DNA of 64,000 nucleotides from Lachnospiraceae bacterium (GTDB taxonomy: Bacteria > Bacillota > Clostridia > Lachnospirales > Lachnospiraceae): assembly GCA_022845955.1 (NCBI GenBank), contig AP025576.1:5332001-5396000 (forward strand), read 5' to 3'. The translations under genes and the position numbers were made by a program. A model generated the notes under the pieces. The model ran no database searches, was not told the DNA's origin, and saw only the letters and a program-made list of their open reading frames with translations. This document shows, one piece after another, positions 53,487 through 61,853 of the stretch (positions within the stretch are counted from its first letter, which is position 1; the number at the start of each line of letters is the position of its first letter).

Positions 53487-54003
53487 ATTTTTAAACGCCA
53501 TACAGCACCTGTTCCGTAATGAATTCCTGGATATTGTCATGCCCTTTATCTCTGCTTTGGGAAATGCCGGCATATTCTGGATTCTGCTCACCGTTGTCCT
53601 TCTTATTATACCCAAAACAAGAAAAACAGGCATTGCTTCGGCCATTGCCCTGCTCATTATGGTGGTGACGGGAAATATGATTTTAAAGCCGCTGATAGCC
53701 AGGCTGAGGCCCTTTACCGTTAATACGGCCATTGAACTGCTCATTGCCGCTCCCACGGATTTTTCCTTTCCGTCCGGCCATACCTATGCATCCTTTGCAT
53801 CCGCAACGGCAATTTTGAAAAACAACAGACGGCTGGGGATCCCTGCCATGATTCTGGCGGCGCTCATTGCTTTTTCCCGCCTTTACCTCTATGTCCACTA
53901 TCCTACGGATGTGCTCTGCGGGATCCTGTTCGGTGTCCTGGCCGGGCTGGCCGGAAATTTCCTTGCAGGGAAGCTTGCCTCCAGGCTCCGCCTTTTGTCC
54001 TGA
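53470..54003 (+). CDS. PAP2-family phosphatase
   Basis: A 177-residue membrane phosphatase with about five helices and the three PAP2 motifs: KPLIARLRP, PSGHTYASF and SRLYLYVHYPTDVLCG. It probably dephosphorylates undecaprenyl pyrophosphate or a phosphatidic-acid-like lipid, helping recycle cell-wall carrier lipid. AAAGGAAA precedes the ATG, which lies inside the MATE gene, so the two are co-translated. Confidence 0.93.
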   Translation: MSWEIEFLNAIQHLFRNEFLDIVMPFISALGNAGIFWILLTVVLLIIPKTRKTGIASAIALLIMVVTGNMILKPLIARLRPFTVNTAIELLIAAPTDFSFPSGHTYASFASATAILKNNRRLGIPAMILAALIAFSRLYLYVHYPTDVLCGILFGVLAGLAGNFLAGKLASRLRLLS

Positions 54004-54106
54004 AACAGGATGGAAAGTCTCGTAGCTGTTCCGATCTTTGCTCTTATCCTCCTACAATGCGCAAACAATGTCTGACTCGCTGCGCGGGCCATCCGTTGTT
54101 CAAAAA

Positions 54107-54137
54107 AAAGCAGGTTTCCCATCGGAAAACCTGCTTT
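54107..54137. terminator. Intrinsic terminator between PAP2 and the lipoprotein gene
   Basis: Arms AAAGCAGGTTT / AAACCTGCTTT around a 9-nt loop. The minus-strand side has a run of eight T, so it mainly serves the lipoprotein gene; it also ends the MATE-PAP2 transcript less strongly. Confidence 0.85.
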
Positions 54138-54206
54138 CTCTTTACGTTATTCTATTTCTGTTTGTGTTCTGCAATACTGCAGAATATTTAAAAGCAGACG
54201 ACTGAA

Positions 54207-54521
54207 TTATTCAGCTGCTTCGGTGGAAGCTGTCTCAGTTGCTTCGGTAGAAGCGGTTTCTGTAGCTTCGGTGGAACCTGTCTCAGTCTCGGTAGCTGCT
54301 TCTGTTGTAGGCTCTACGGATTCGGTAGCTGCTTCGGTAGAAGCTTCTACGGAAGATTCTGCTTCGCTGGACTCTGCTACGCTGGATTCTACAGTAGCTT
54401 CAACGGAAGATTCTACTGCGCTGGATTCAACCGGTGCTGCCGCATCGCTGGAACCACATGCTACCATAAGTGCGGATGTCATAACTGCTGCTGTTAAAAC
54501 TGCTACTAATTTTTTCTTCAT
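54207..54521 (-). CDS. Short lipoprotein with Ser/Thr/Glu repeats
   Basis: A 104-residue protein starting MKKKLVAVLTAAVMTSALMV at ATG 54521 after AGGAGG, with lipobox VACGSS. The mature part is almost entirely Ser, Thr, Ala, Glu and Val. It begins with SSVEATVESSVAESSEAESS and ends in three TEATETAS-like units. It should be an unstructured acidic tail outside the membrane, anchored by lipid. No function is assigned. Repeated codons make this gene prone to slippage and length variation. Confidence 0.8.
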   Translation of the reverse strand: MKKKLVAVLTAAVMTSALMVACGSSDAAAPVESSAVESSVEATVESSVAESSEAESSVEASTEAATESVEPTTEAATETETGSTEATETASTEATETASTEAAE

Positions 54522-54809
54522 AATTAATTCTCCTCCTAATCGAAACATACAGCCTTACATGCGGCTGCATCTGTATTACGAAAATGAGAATAACACTTTT
54601 CTCTAAACTTGTAAATAGTTTTTATAAACTTTTTTAACAAATTATGAATTTCATAAGATTTTGTTCACAGTTTGTACACATTCATCGCTGAAAACAACAA
54701 AAACATCCTTTTATGGTTTTTCCTTTCTCCCTGTGATACACTGGATACAGGACAGGTCCGGCCGGGAGTATGGCCCGCGGACCGGAAATATATAACAGGA
54801 GGTTCTGCC

Positions 54810-55559
54810 ATGTCTTCTTATTTATTAGAATGCTGTGTTGACTCCGTGGAATCCGCTCTTATTGCCGAAAAGGGCGGGGCTGACAGGCTGGAGCTGTGTT
54901 CCAATCTGATCATCGGAGGAACCACCCCCACACTTTCCCTTTTCCGCCGTATCCGCATGCTTTCGGATATCCGGATCCATGCTCTGATAAGGCCCCGTTT
55001 CGGCGATTTCCTATATTCCGGGGAAGAATTCCAGGTTATTGCGGAGGAAGTGCGCCAATTTCGTCAGGCGGGCGCAGAAGGGGTGGTCATCGGCTGCCTG
55101 ACCCCTGCCGGTTCCCTGCATATGGAATATATGAAGCAGCTGATGGAAGCGGCGGACGGGATGTCCGTTACCCTGCACCGTGCCTTTGATATGTGCCGGG
55201 ATCCTTTTGAGGCGCTGGAGCAGTCCAGGGAGCTGGGTATCGATACCATCCTCACTTCCGGCCAGGCCCCTTCCTGCCTGGAAGGTATCGCACTTTTACA
55301 GGAGCTTCAGGAAAAAGCGGGAACGGATTTGACCATACTGGCGGGCGCAGGTGTCAATGCCGGCGCTGTACGCACCCTGCTTGCGGAAACCTCTCTAACA
55401 GCCTTCCATATGTCCGGCAAACGGATACTGGAAAGCGGCATGCAGTTCCGCAGATCTCATGTCTCCATGGGCATACCCGGAATGAGTGAATATGAAATCT
55501 GGCAGACCGACGGGGATGCCGTCCGTGCCGTCCGCAGCCTTCTGGATGCCCCCGCATAA
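54810..55559 (+). CDS. cutC: CutC-family protein
   Basis: A 249-residue TIM-barrel protein starting MSSYLLECCVDSVESALIAE at ATG 54810, 7 nt after AGGAGG. The blocks GGADRLELCSNLIIGGTTPT, IRPRFGDFLYS, VTLHRAFDMCRDP and ILTSGQAPS are those of CutC. It was first linked to copper homeostasis in E. coli, but the direct role in copper binding is disputed. The longer frame upstream lacks a ribosome binding site. The 288 bases before it (54522-54809) show no other gene. Confidence 0.93.
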   Translation: MSSYLLECCVDSVESALIAEKGGADRLELCSNLIIGGTTPTLSLFRRIRMLSDIRIHALIRPRFGDFLYSGEEFQVIAEEVRQFRQAGAEGVVIGCLTPAGSLHMEYMKQLMEAADGMSVTLHRAFDMCRDPFEALEQSRELGIDTILTSGQAPSCLEGIALLQELQEKAGTDLTILAGAGVNAGAVRTLLAETSLTAFHMSGKRILESGMQFRRSHVSMGIPGMSEYEIWQTDGDAVRAVRSLLDAPA

Positions 55560-55610
55560 AACCAGGATAATGACAGGTGATCCCGTCCCCGCCTTTCAGG
55601 GCTTTAAGAC

Positions 55611-55664
55611 GGAACCGTTTGGACAGACTGCACAGGAAATACGCAGGCCCGCCTGAACGGTTCC
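55611..55664 (-). terminator. Inverted repeat between cutC and the amylase gene
   Basis: GGAACCGTT (55611-55619) and AACGGTTCC (55656-55664) are perfect 9-bp arms around a 36-nt loop, without a clear T-tail. They may form a weak terminator for the convergent genes. Confidence 0.4.
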
Positions 55665-55677
55665 CCGGATCATCTCC

Positions 55678-57000
55678 TTACGCTTCACATTTCCAGTAAA
55701 AAGCGCTGTAGGGGGGCAGCGTGCTCCCTCCGCCGAAATCATGGCTTTCACCGCTAATCAAATCAACCGCCGTTCCGCAGCCTGCATCAAAGTGCGCCGT
55801 ATATGGCTCGCCATCCGCATTTATTGCTACAAGCACCCGTTCTCCCTGCGCCGCCCGTTCAAAGATACACTGCCTGTTCGTCAGGACAACAGAACTGAAA
55901 TTTCCATAATTGAGCGCATGTGACGCCTTTTTAGCCTTTGCCAGCTTTCCGATAAACGCTGTCAATTCATTCTCCTGCGGCTCCGCAAAACATGCGCGCA
56001 GAGCCTGATCGCCGTCACTCTTATTTCCCCTGGCTCCCCACTCGCTTCCATAATATACACAGGGAATCCCCGGCATTCCGAACATCATGGCATAGATCAG
56101 AGGCAGATGCTTTTCATTTCCCAGAAGGCTGGCTATCCTGGTCACATCATGGTTATCCACAAAAGAAAACAGATGCAGCCCTTTATACAGCGTCCAGTTT
56201 TCCGCTCCGAACTGTCTTAACAGGGAATGGTTGATTTCAAACATATTCATGCTGTTAAAGCTGGAATGCAGTCCCTTATAGCATTCATAATTGGTAGCGG
56301 AATGCAGCATCCCCTCATTCACCAGAACCTTATAATCCCCGTGCAGCATCTCTCCCACAAGGAAAAAGTCCGGCTTCAGCCCGTCACAAAGGCTGCGGAG
56401 CCGTCTGACAAAGTTGTGATCCAGGCAATAGGCCACATCCAGCCGCAGGCCGTCTATGTCAAATTCATCCACCCAGAATCTCACACTGTCAAAAATATGG
56501 GTAATTACTTCCTCATTCTGCAGATTAAGCTTCACAAGGTCATAATTGCCTTCCCAGCCTTCGTACCATAAGCCGTCATTATAATTGGAGTTTCCTCCCA
56601 AATCAATATGGAACCAATGTAAATAGGGAGAATTCTCCCTGTTTTTCACCACATCCTGAAATGCCCAGAAGCCTCTTCCCACATGGTTGAACACACCGTC
56701 CAGTACCACGCGGATCCCTTCTTCATGAAGGGTTTCACAAACCTTTTTGAAATCTTCGTTGGTGCCAAGACGGCAGTCCACCTTTCTGAAGTCCCTGGTA
56801 TTATAGCCATGGGTATCCGATTCAAACAACGGAGAAAAATAGATGGCATTGGCACCCAGCTTCTTTATATGCCCAATCCAGCCGTTAACCTTTTGTATTC
56901 CGGCCTGTTCCGATGCAGGAGTGCTTCCGTCATTTTCAAACGGCGCCCCGCAGAACCCCAGAGGATATATCTGATAAAATACACTTTCGTAAGCCCACAT
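55678..57000 (-). CDS. Alpha-amylase-family glycosidase, GH13
   Basis: A 440-residue (beta/alpha)8-barrel enzyme without a signal peptide. The four GH13 regions are visible: DGVFNHVGR, DGLRLDVA (nucleophile Asp), FLVGEML (acid/base Glu) and FVDNHD (third carboxylate). A short C-terminal beta domain follows. The compact size and SPLFESDTHGYNT suit a cytoplasmic alpha-glucosidase, cyclomaltodextrinase or neopullulanase type acting on short maltodextrins. AGGAGGA precedes the ATG. Confidence 0.93.
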   Translation of the reverse strand: MWAYESVFYQIYPLGFCGAPFENDGSTPASEQAGIQKVNGWIGHIKKLGANAIYFSPLFESDTHGYNTRDFRKVDCRLGTNEDFKKVCETLHEEGIRVVLDGVFNHVGRGFWAFQDVVKNRENSPYLHWFHIDLGGNSNYNDGLWYEGWEGNYDLVKLNLQNEEVITHIFDSVRFWVDEFDIDGLRLDVAYCLDHNFVRRLRSLCDGLKPDFFLVGEMLHGDYKVLVNEGMLHSATNYECYKGLHSSFNSMNMFEINHSLLRQFGAENWTLYKGLHLFSFVDNHDVTRIASLLGNEKHLPLIYAMMFGMPGIPCVYYGSEWGARGNKSDGDQALRACFAEPQENELTAFIGKLAKAKKASHALNYGNFSSVVLTNRQCIFERAAQGERVLVAINADGEPYTAHFDAGCGTAVDLISGESHDFGGGSTLPPYSAFYWKCEA

Positions 57001-57034
57001 ACTTGTGTCCTCCTAACTAAATTTGCTTTCGCCC

Positions 57035-57066
57035 CGTAACAGTTCGGAGCATACGGAACTGTTACG
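57035..57066. repeat. Inverted repeat in the amylase leader
   Basis: CGTAACAGTTC (57035-57045) and GAACTGTTACG (57056-57066) pair perfectly around a 10-nt loop, 35 nt upstream of the GH13 start. Upstream on the minus strand lies a possible promoter (TGGAAA, 17 nt, TATACT around 57108-57136), so the hairpin would lie in the 5' leader. It may control translation or bind a regulator. Confidence 0.6.
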
Positions 57067-57156
57067 CCGCCTCTCCTTTTGATGAGGCGCATGTGCACGC
57101 TATAGTATACCATATCCCATTTTCGCTTTCCACTTTTTATTTGCATCGTTTTCCAC

Positions 57157-57483
57157 TTATCCATATGTGTGGATAAGCGTAATTCACACCTTTTTTTCTA
57201 TTAGTTTTTTCCCTGTTTCTGTGGATAAGCCTTTTAAATTATCCACATTGATTTACATAATAAAATTGACTGCTGCAGTTTTTTTACTTTATATCGACCA
57301 TGATGTGAAAATGTGTATAACCGACTCCAAACGTGTCAATTCGACAATATCTGCAAAAGAAATCCCCACTTTCCACATAGTTATCCACAATTCCGACTGT
57401 CATAAACATGTTTTCCACATGTCATTCCAGGAAAACTGCGTGTCATTTTCTGATAATCCGCACATTCCACAATTTTTTCCACA
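57157..57483. other. DnaA-box cluster in an AT-rich intergenic region
   Basis: Perfect 9-mers TTATCCACA lie at 57239-57247 and 57381-57389 on the plus strand and at 57168-57176 and 57220-57228 on the minus strand. Near matches include TTATCCATA (57157), TTTTCCACA (57411 and 57475) and CTTTCCACA (57369). The surrounding 400 bases are A+T rich and encode nothing recognisable. Such clusters bind DnaA at oriC or at titration and regulatory loci. No dnaA, dnaN, rpmH or other usual oriC neighbour lies in the window, and gene direction does not switch here. Confidence 0.75.
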
Positions 57484-57729
57484 TAACCACTATCCCGCCT
57501 GCCCGGGGAAGCGGCCGGGGGAACAAGGGAACCATGGCGGCACCGGCTTTTTTTATCTGCCCCCGTGACGAAACATACCATGGACATCCGGCAGAACCTG
57601 TGATATACTAATTTGCTGTCTGAAAAGGCGGCGCTAAATACAGGAAACAGGAATTTTAACAGTGCATGTGAAGGGACTGAACAGTTATAACCGTTCACAC
57701 AAATCTGCATTACTATGGAGTTTTCATAT

Positions 57730-58584
57730 ATGATAAAAATAGGATCACATGTAAAAATGGGCGGAAAGGATATGCTGCTTGGTTCTGCCAAAGAAGCGGT
57801 TTCCTATGGAGCCAATACCTTTATGGTCTACACCGGCGCCCCCCAGAATACCAAACGGAAGGCGATTGGAGAACTGAATATCGATGCCGCCCGGGATTAT
57901 ATGGCGGAAAACGGGATAGAGGACTTTGTTATCCACGCCCCTTATATCATTAATCTGGGCAATTCGGTAAACCCGGATACCTATACACTGGCTGTGGATT
58001 TCCTCGCCCTGGAGCTGGAACGCACCATCGCTATGGGCAGCAAGGTCCTTATCCTCCATCCGGGTGCCCATGTGGGCGCCGGGACCGAAACCGGTATCCG
58101 CCGGATCGTCCAGGGGCTGAACGCGGTGCTGACGCCGGATACCCCCTGCTGTATTGCCCTGGAAACCATGGCCGGCAAGGGTTCGGAAATCGGCCGGAGC
58201 TTTGAAGAACTTGCCGCCATCTATGATGGGGTAGTCTGTAATGAGAAATTACGGATATGCTTTGATACCTGTCACGTGAATGACGCAGGTTACGATATCG
58301 TAACGGATTTTGAAGGCGTTATGGAACAGTTTGACAAACGGCTGGGAAAGGACCAGATCGCGGTCTTTCATATCAATGACAGCAAGAACGTCCTGGGAGC
58401 CGGCAAAGACCGCCATGCCAACATCGGAGAAGGTACCATAGGCTACGATGCCTTAAGATATATCGTCCATCATCCCGATTTTCCGGGTATTCCCAGAATC
58501 CTGGAAACGCCGTACCGTCCGGATCCGGAAAACCCGGAAAAGACGCTTCCCCCCTATAAGGAAGAAATTGAATTATTGCTGTAA
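57730..58584 (+). CDS. nfo: Endonuclease IV (AP endonuclease family 2)
   Basis: A 284-residue TIM-barrel enzyme starting MIKIGSHVKMGGKDMLLGSA at ATG 57730, after GGAG. Metal-binding and catalytic blocks include VIHAPYIINLGN, ILHPGAHVGAG, CCIALETMAGKGSEIG, CFDTCHVNDAGYD and AVFHINDSKNVLGAGKDRHA. It cleaves DNA 5' to abasic sites during base-excision repair, using zinc. Its TAA stop lies at the very start of a dispersed-repeat copy (GTAACTGTTCAG). Confidence 0.97.
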   Translation: MIKIGSHVKMGGKDMLLGSAKEAVSYGANTFMVYTGAPQNTKRKAIGELNIDAARDYMAENGIEDFVIHAPYIINLGNSVNPDTYTLAVDFLALELERTIAMGSKVLILHPGAHVGAGTETGIRRIVQGLNAVLTPDTPCCIALETMAGKGSEIGRSFEELAAIYDGVVCNEKLRICFDTCHVNDAGYDIVTDFEGVMEQFDKRLGKDQIAVFHINDSKNVLGAGKDRHANIGEGTIGYDALRYIVHHPDFPGIPRILETPYRPDPENPEKTLPPYKEEIELLL

Positions 58585-58629
58585 CTGTTCAGCAGGTAAG
58601 CACATTTACTGGGCTTGCCGTAAGAAAAT
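58581..58629 (-). repeat. Copy of the dispersed repeat at the nfo stop codon
   Basis: Read on the minus strand, TTTCTTACGGCAAGCCCAG then TAAATGTGCTTACCTGCTG and AACAGTTAC closely follow the right half of the element at 19235-19366. The outer GTAAC provides the nfo stop codon (TAA at 58582-58584). Confidence 0.75.
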
Positions 58630-58667
58630 GCGGCGGCAACAGACATCCGGGCAATCACACATAAGGC

Positions 58668-58715
58668 AAATCCCCCGCCGGCAAAAAGGAATAACCTTGC
58701 GTTGGCGGGGGATTT
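58668..58715. terminator. Bidirectional intrinsic terminator
   Basis: Perfect 12-bp arms AAATCCCCCGCC / GGCGGGGGATTT lie between the convergent nfo and helicase genes. The loop is 24 nt and contains a smaller AAGG/CCTT pair. Confidence 0.85.
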
Positions 58716-58718
58716 CCC

Positions 58719-61127
58719 TCAGCTTTTTTCTTTTGTGAACAGCCATTCATCCCAGAACCGTTCCACCCGGCGTGCCACTCTGTCTGCCGTGACCACTTCG
58801 TATTCCTCCCATTCTCTGGGGAAGAGCTGCTGATAAGCACCGTTCAGGAACCTGTCATCCAGAAGGGCCACGATACCCACATCCTCCGCAGTACGTATTA
58901 CCCTTCCTGCGGCCTGAAGAACCTTATTCATACCCGGGTAACGGTAAGCATAATCAAATCCGTTTTTTCCGGCGGCATCAAAGTAGCATTTCAGAATTTC
59001 CCGCTCATTGCATACCTGGGGAAGGCCGGTTCCCACGATGATTGCCCCTATGAGGCTGTCATTCTTCAGATCGATACCTTCACTGAATATACCTCCCATA
59101 ACACAAAACCCCAGAAGGCTCTTTTCCTCTTCCACCTCAATGTCCATGTGAATCACATCGCCCAGCTCACAATTCCGGTTTCCTTCAAAGCGGCCCAAAA
59201 ATTCTTCCCTGTCCGCTTCACTCATGATATCCTCCTGAATCATGCACTCTTCCGTTTCCGTATCCAGGAAGTGTTCCTCGTAGACTTCAAACACGCTCTG
59301 CAGGAAGGAATGAGAGGGGAAAAAGATCAAATAATTCCCATGGCGCATCCTGGTAATCTCATGAAGATAGCTGGCGATATTATAATATTCCCTGGGTGAC
59401 CTTCTTGTGTACTTGCTGGTGACATCACTTCCTATATAAAGTGCCTTTTTCTTGGGATTGAAGGTGGATTTGGCATATACCTCAAAATCTTCCTTGTCTC
59501 CCCCCAAAAGGCTCTTATAATACTGGATAGGCAGAAGTGTCGCTGAAAAAAGTACGGTGCTCCTCGCCCGTTCCATGCATTCCTTCAGATTCACCGAAGG
59601 ATTTACGCAAAACAGCTTCACAAGGAAACGGTCATCCTCCTCCAGCTCCGTATAAATCACATAGTTGTCGTCCAGCTTGTCATAGATCAGGAGGAAATGG
59701 GACACCTCAAAAAAGAAGTCCAGCACCTCATCCCTGACAGGGCTTTCGTCATGCTCCTCCAGATATTTTTCCATGGTTTCATACAGCCGCTCCACAGCCT
59801 GTACAAAAGGCTCGATGGAACCTACAATACGGCAGTCCTCACATTCCCGTTTCAGAGGAAGAAGCTCCCTGCTGCACCGGTCCAGCTGGTTTTCCATCTT
59901 GCCGTCATATTCCCGCACTATCTTTTTTAAAGCCAGGAAATCTTCCTTCACCAGTGCCGCACTGTACATTTCCCTTCCCCTGTCCACCAGGTTATGGGCT
60001 TCGTCGATGAGGAAAATATACTGCCCCTGTACACCCTCCGCAAAAAAGCGCTTCAAATATACATGGGGATCGAAAACATAGTTATAATCACAGATAATCC
60101 CGTCGGAAAAAAGGCTCATGTCCAGGCTCATTTCAAATGGGCACACCTTATATTTCCGGGCATATTCCTCCACCTTTTCCCGGTTGTAATGATCCTCATG
60201 AATCAGCAGATCGTAGATCGCCTCGTTAATCCGGTCATAGTGGCCGTCCGCATAAGGGCAGGCTCCGGGATTGCATTCCGTTTCTTCCATAAAACAGATT
60301 TTATCCTTTGCGGTCAGAATAACCGTCTTAAACCGCAGCTGTCTCTCCCTAAGCAGCTGGAAGGTATTATCCGCCACCGTACGTGTGATGGTTTTAGCCG
60401 TCAGGTAAAAAATCCGTTCCGCCTTGCCTTCCCCAAGAGCCTTAACAGCGGGGAACACCGTGGAAATTGTTTTTCCCACCCCGGTGGGGGCTTCTATAAA
60501 CAGCTTCCGCTTATGCACAATACTGCGGTATACATAGGTAGCCAGTTCCTTCTGCCCTTCCCTGTAGGGAAATGGAAAATCCAGCTGGCGGATGGAAGCT
60601 GTCCTTGTCTTTTGCCACTCGTTGGAGAAATCCGCCCATTTTTTATATTCCTGCAGCAGGGCATCAAACCATTCATCCAGTTCGGCACGCTGGTAGGTAT
60701 TCACAAAATACCGCAGCTCTTCTGTTTCTATATTACAGTAGGTCATCCGTACCTTCATCTGCATGCTTTCATGCTCTCTGGCATACATACAGGCATAGCA
60801 TTTGGCCTGGGCCAGATGGACATCCACCGGCTCTTTCATTTTGTCCAAATCACGGTAGGTTCCTTTAATCTCATCTATGGTAACAACGTCTCCGCTGATA
60901 ACTCCGTCGGCCCTGCCTTCCACCACCAAATCGTAAGCAGAAGTGCTCCATCTGTAGCGCATCACTACCTCCGCCTGGTAATCGGATCCCATTCTCCGCT
61001 GAATCATGCGGTGGATCCGTCCGCCCTCCGCCATAGCATTATCAGGTGCCGCGCCCTTCCGGTTGTCTATACTGCCGCTGCGCAGGATAAATTCCACCAG
61101 GCTGCGCACGGATATTCTGATTTCCAC
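58719..61127 (-). CDS. XPD/DinG-type iron-sulfur helicase with N-terminal PD-(D/E)XK-like domain
   Basis: An 802-residue protein. Residues about 40-160 resemble a PD-(D/E)XK nuclease (VEGRADGVIS, TIDEIKGTYR, HLAQAKCYACMYA). The helicase follows with APTGVGKTIST, four cysteines for an FeS cluster (KDKICFMEE, CNPGACPY, KVCPFEM), the DEAH box FLIDEAHNLVDRG and a C-terminal QAAGRVIRTAEDVG. Such proteins unwind DNA 5'-3' in repair. A GTG at 61127 is preferred because AGGAGG lies 10 nt before it; the ATG at 61136 almost touches the ribosome binding site. Confidence 0.92.
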   Translation of the reverse strand: MEIRISVRSLVEFILRSGSIDNRKGAAPDNAMAEGGRIHRMIQRRMGSDYQAEVVMRYRWSTSAYDLVVEGRADGVISGDVVTIDEIKGTYRDLDKMKEPVDVHLAQAKCYACMYAREHESMQMKVRMTYCNIETEELRYFVNTYQRAELDEWFDALLQEYKKWADFSNEWQKTRTASIRQLDFPFPYREGQKELATYVYRSIVHKRKLFIEAPTGVGKTISTVFPAVKALGEGKAERIFYLTAKTITRTVADNTFQLLRERQLRFKTVILTAKDKICFMEETECNPGACPYADGHYDRINEAIYDLLIHEDHYNREKVEEYARKYKVCPFEMSLDMSLFSDGIICDYNYVFDPHVYLKRFFAEGVQGQYIFLIDEAHNLVDRGREMYSAALVKEDFLALKKIVREYDGKMENQLDRCSRELLPLKRECEDCRIVGSIEPFVQAVERLYETMEKYLEEHDESPVRDEVLDFFFEVSHFLLIYDKLDDNYVIYTELEEDDRFLVKLFCVNPSVNLKECMERARSTVLFSATLLPIQYYKSLLGGDKEDFEVYAKSTFNPKKKALYIGSDVTSKYTRRSPREYYNIASYLHEITRMRHGNYLIFFPSHSFLQSVFEVYEEHFLDTETEECMIQEDIMSEADREEFLGRFEGNRNCELGDVIHMDIEVEEEKSLLGFCVMGGIFSEGIDLKNDSLIGAIIVGTGLPQVCNEREILKCYFDAAGKNGFDYAYRYPGMNKVLQAAGRVIRTAEDVGIVALLDDRFLNGAYQQLFPREWEEYEVVTADRVARRVERFWDEWLFTKEKS

Positions 61128-61220
61128 GTTACACATTCCTCCTTATTAAGAAAACATTCTGCCGCATCAAAACCCGGGAAAAATTCCAGTCCAAAAGAGA
61201 GCCCTTCTTTACGAACAGAC

Positions 61221-61263
61221 AAAAACTCCCTATAAAGATAGTACACACTTCTTTACAGGGAGT
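61221..61263 (-). terminator. Intrinsic terminator after the HPr-like gene
   Basis: Minus-strand arms ACTCCCTGTAAAG and CTTTATAGGGAGT pair over 12 of 13 positions, followed by TTTTT. It lies about 60 nt downstream of the HPr-like stop. Confidence 0.85.
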
Positions 61264-61325
61264 CAAACTTTATATGGGTCTAAAACAATTTATACCGTAC
61301 AATCGTTCTTATTCACGCCATTCAT

Positions 61326-61562
61326 TCAGCAGGCAATTGCAAATTTTCTGAGGTAATTGTCAAATTCTTTGCTGTATCCATGACAGGTTACTGTCAATAC
61401 ACGGGTAAGGTCCAGTCCATACACACCAAGAATAGATTTAGCGTCTACCACATAGCTGTTATACGCTATGTCAATATCGAAATCACACCTGGAGGCCGCG
61501 TTTACAAAATCCTGTACCTCGTCCGGTCTCAGCACAATTTTATACTGATTGATTCCATTCAT
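61326..61562 (-). CDS. HPr-like protein lacking the phospho-histidine segment
   Basis: A 78-residue protein with the HPr fold pattern. VQDFVNAASRCDFDIDIAYN and YVVDAKSILGVYGLDL align with the second and third parts of HPr, and the serine used by HPr kinase (Ser in AKSILG) is kept. The G-I-H-A-R-P-A segment with the phospho-accepting His15 is absent; the equivalent region reads YKIVLRPDEVQD. It therefore cannot accept phosphate from enzyme I in the standard way. A GTG at 61571 has better spacing from AAGGA and may be the true start. Confidence 0.8.
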   Translation of the reverse strand: MNGINQYKIVLRPDEVQDFVNAASRCDFDIDIAYNSYVVDAKSILGVYGLDLTRVLTVTCHGYSKEFDNYLRKFAIAC

Positions 61563-61599
61563 ACTTACCACTCACTTTCATCCTTTCCTTAAATATACC

Positions 61600-61692
61600 G
61601 TAACTGTTCAGTGACTTCCCGGATATATACAAAAACCCATGATATACCGCCCGGGGCGTTTGTGTTTTTGCACTCCTGTCTCACTTTCTTAC
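61600..61692 (+). repeat. Left-end copy of the dispersed repeat
   Basis: GTAACTGTTCAG (61600-61611) is the left terminus. TTTTTGCACTCCTGTCTCAC and TTTCTTAC (to 61692) match the middle of the complete element at 19235-19366. The centre differs, and the right terminus is missing. It lies in the 280-bp gap upstream of the HPr-like gene, where I see no other feature. Confidence 0.65.
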
Positions 61693-61853
61693 TTGGATTT
61701 ATCATATTATACAGCATTGGGTAGAAATGTAAACCCCCATTTTTCGACGTAAAATGACAGGTAAAAAAGCCATACTGCATTATGTCCCGGCATGGAGCCA
61801 AACCCGCTCCTTTCTTTGTCTAAAAGTGTGATTTCCGGTGTTTGCCCGCATTT

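Noticed and set aside
57035..57066. Copy of the GTAACTGTTCAG repeat
   Set aside because: The arms are GTAACAGTTC/GAACTGTTAC, which differ at the central bases from the repeat termini, and the repeat core is absent; I list it as a separate inverted repeat.
57157..57483. Chromosomal replication origin
   Set aside because: DnaA boxes are present, but dnaA, dnaN, recF, gyrB and rpmH are absent and gene orientation does not switch across the site, so I record only a DnaA-box cluster.
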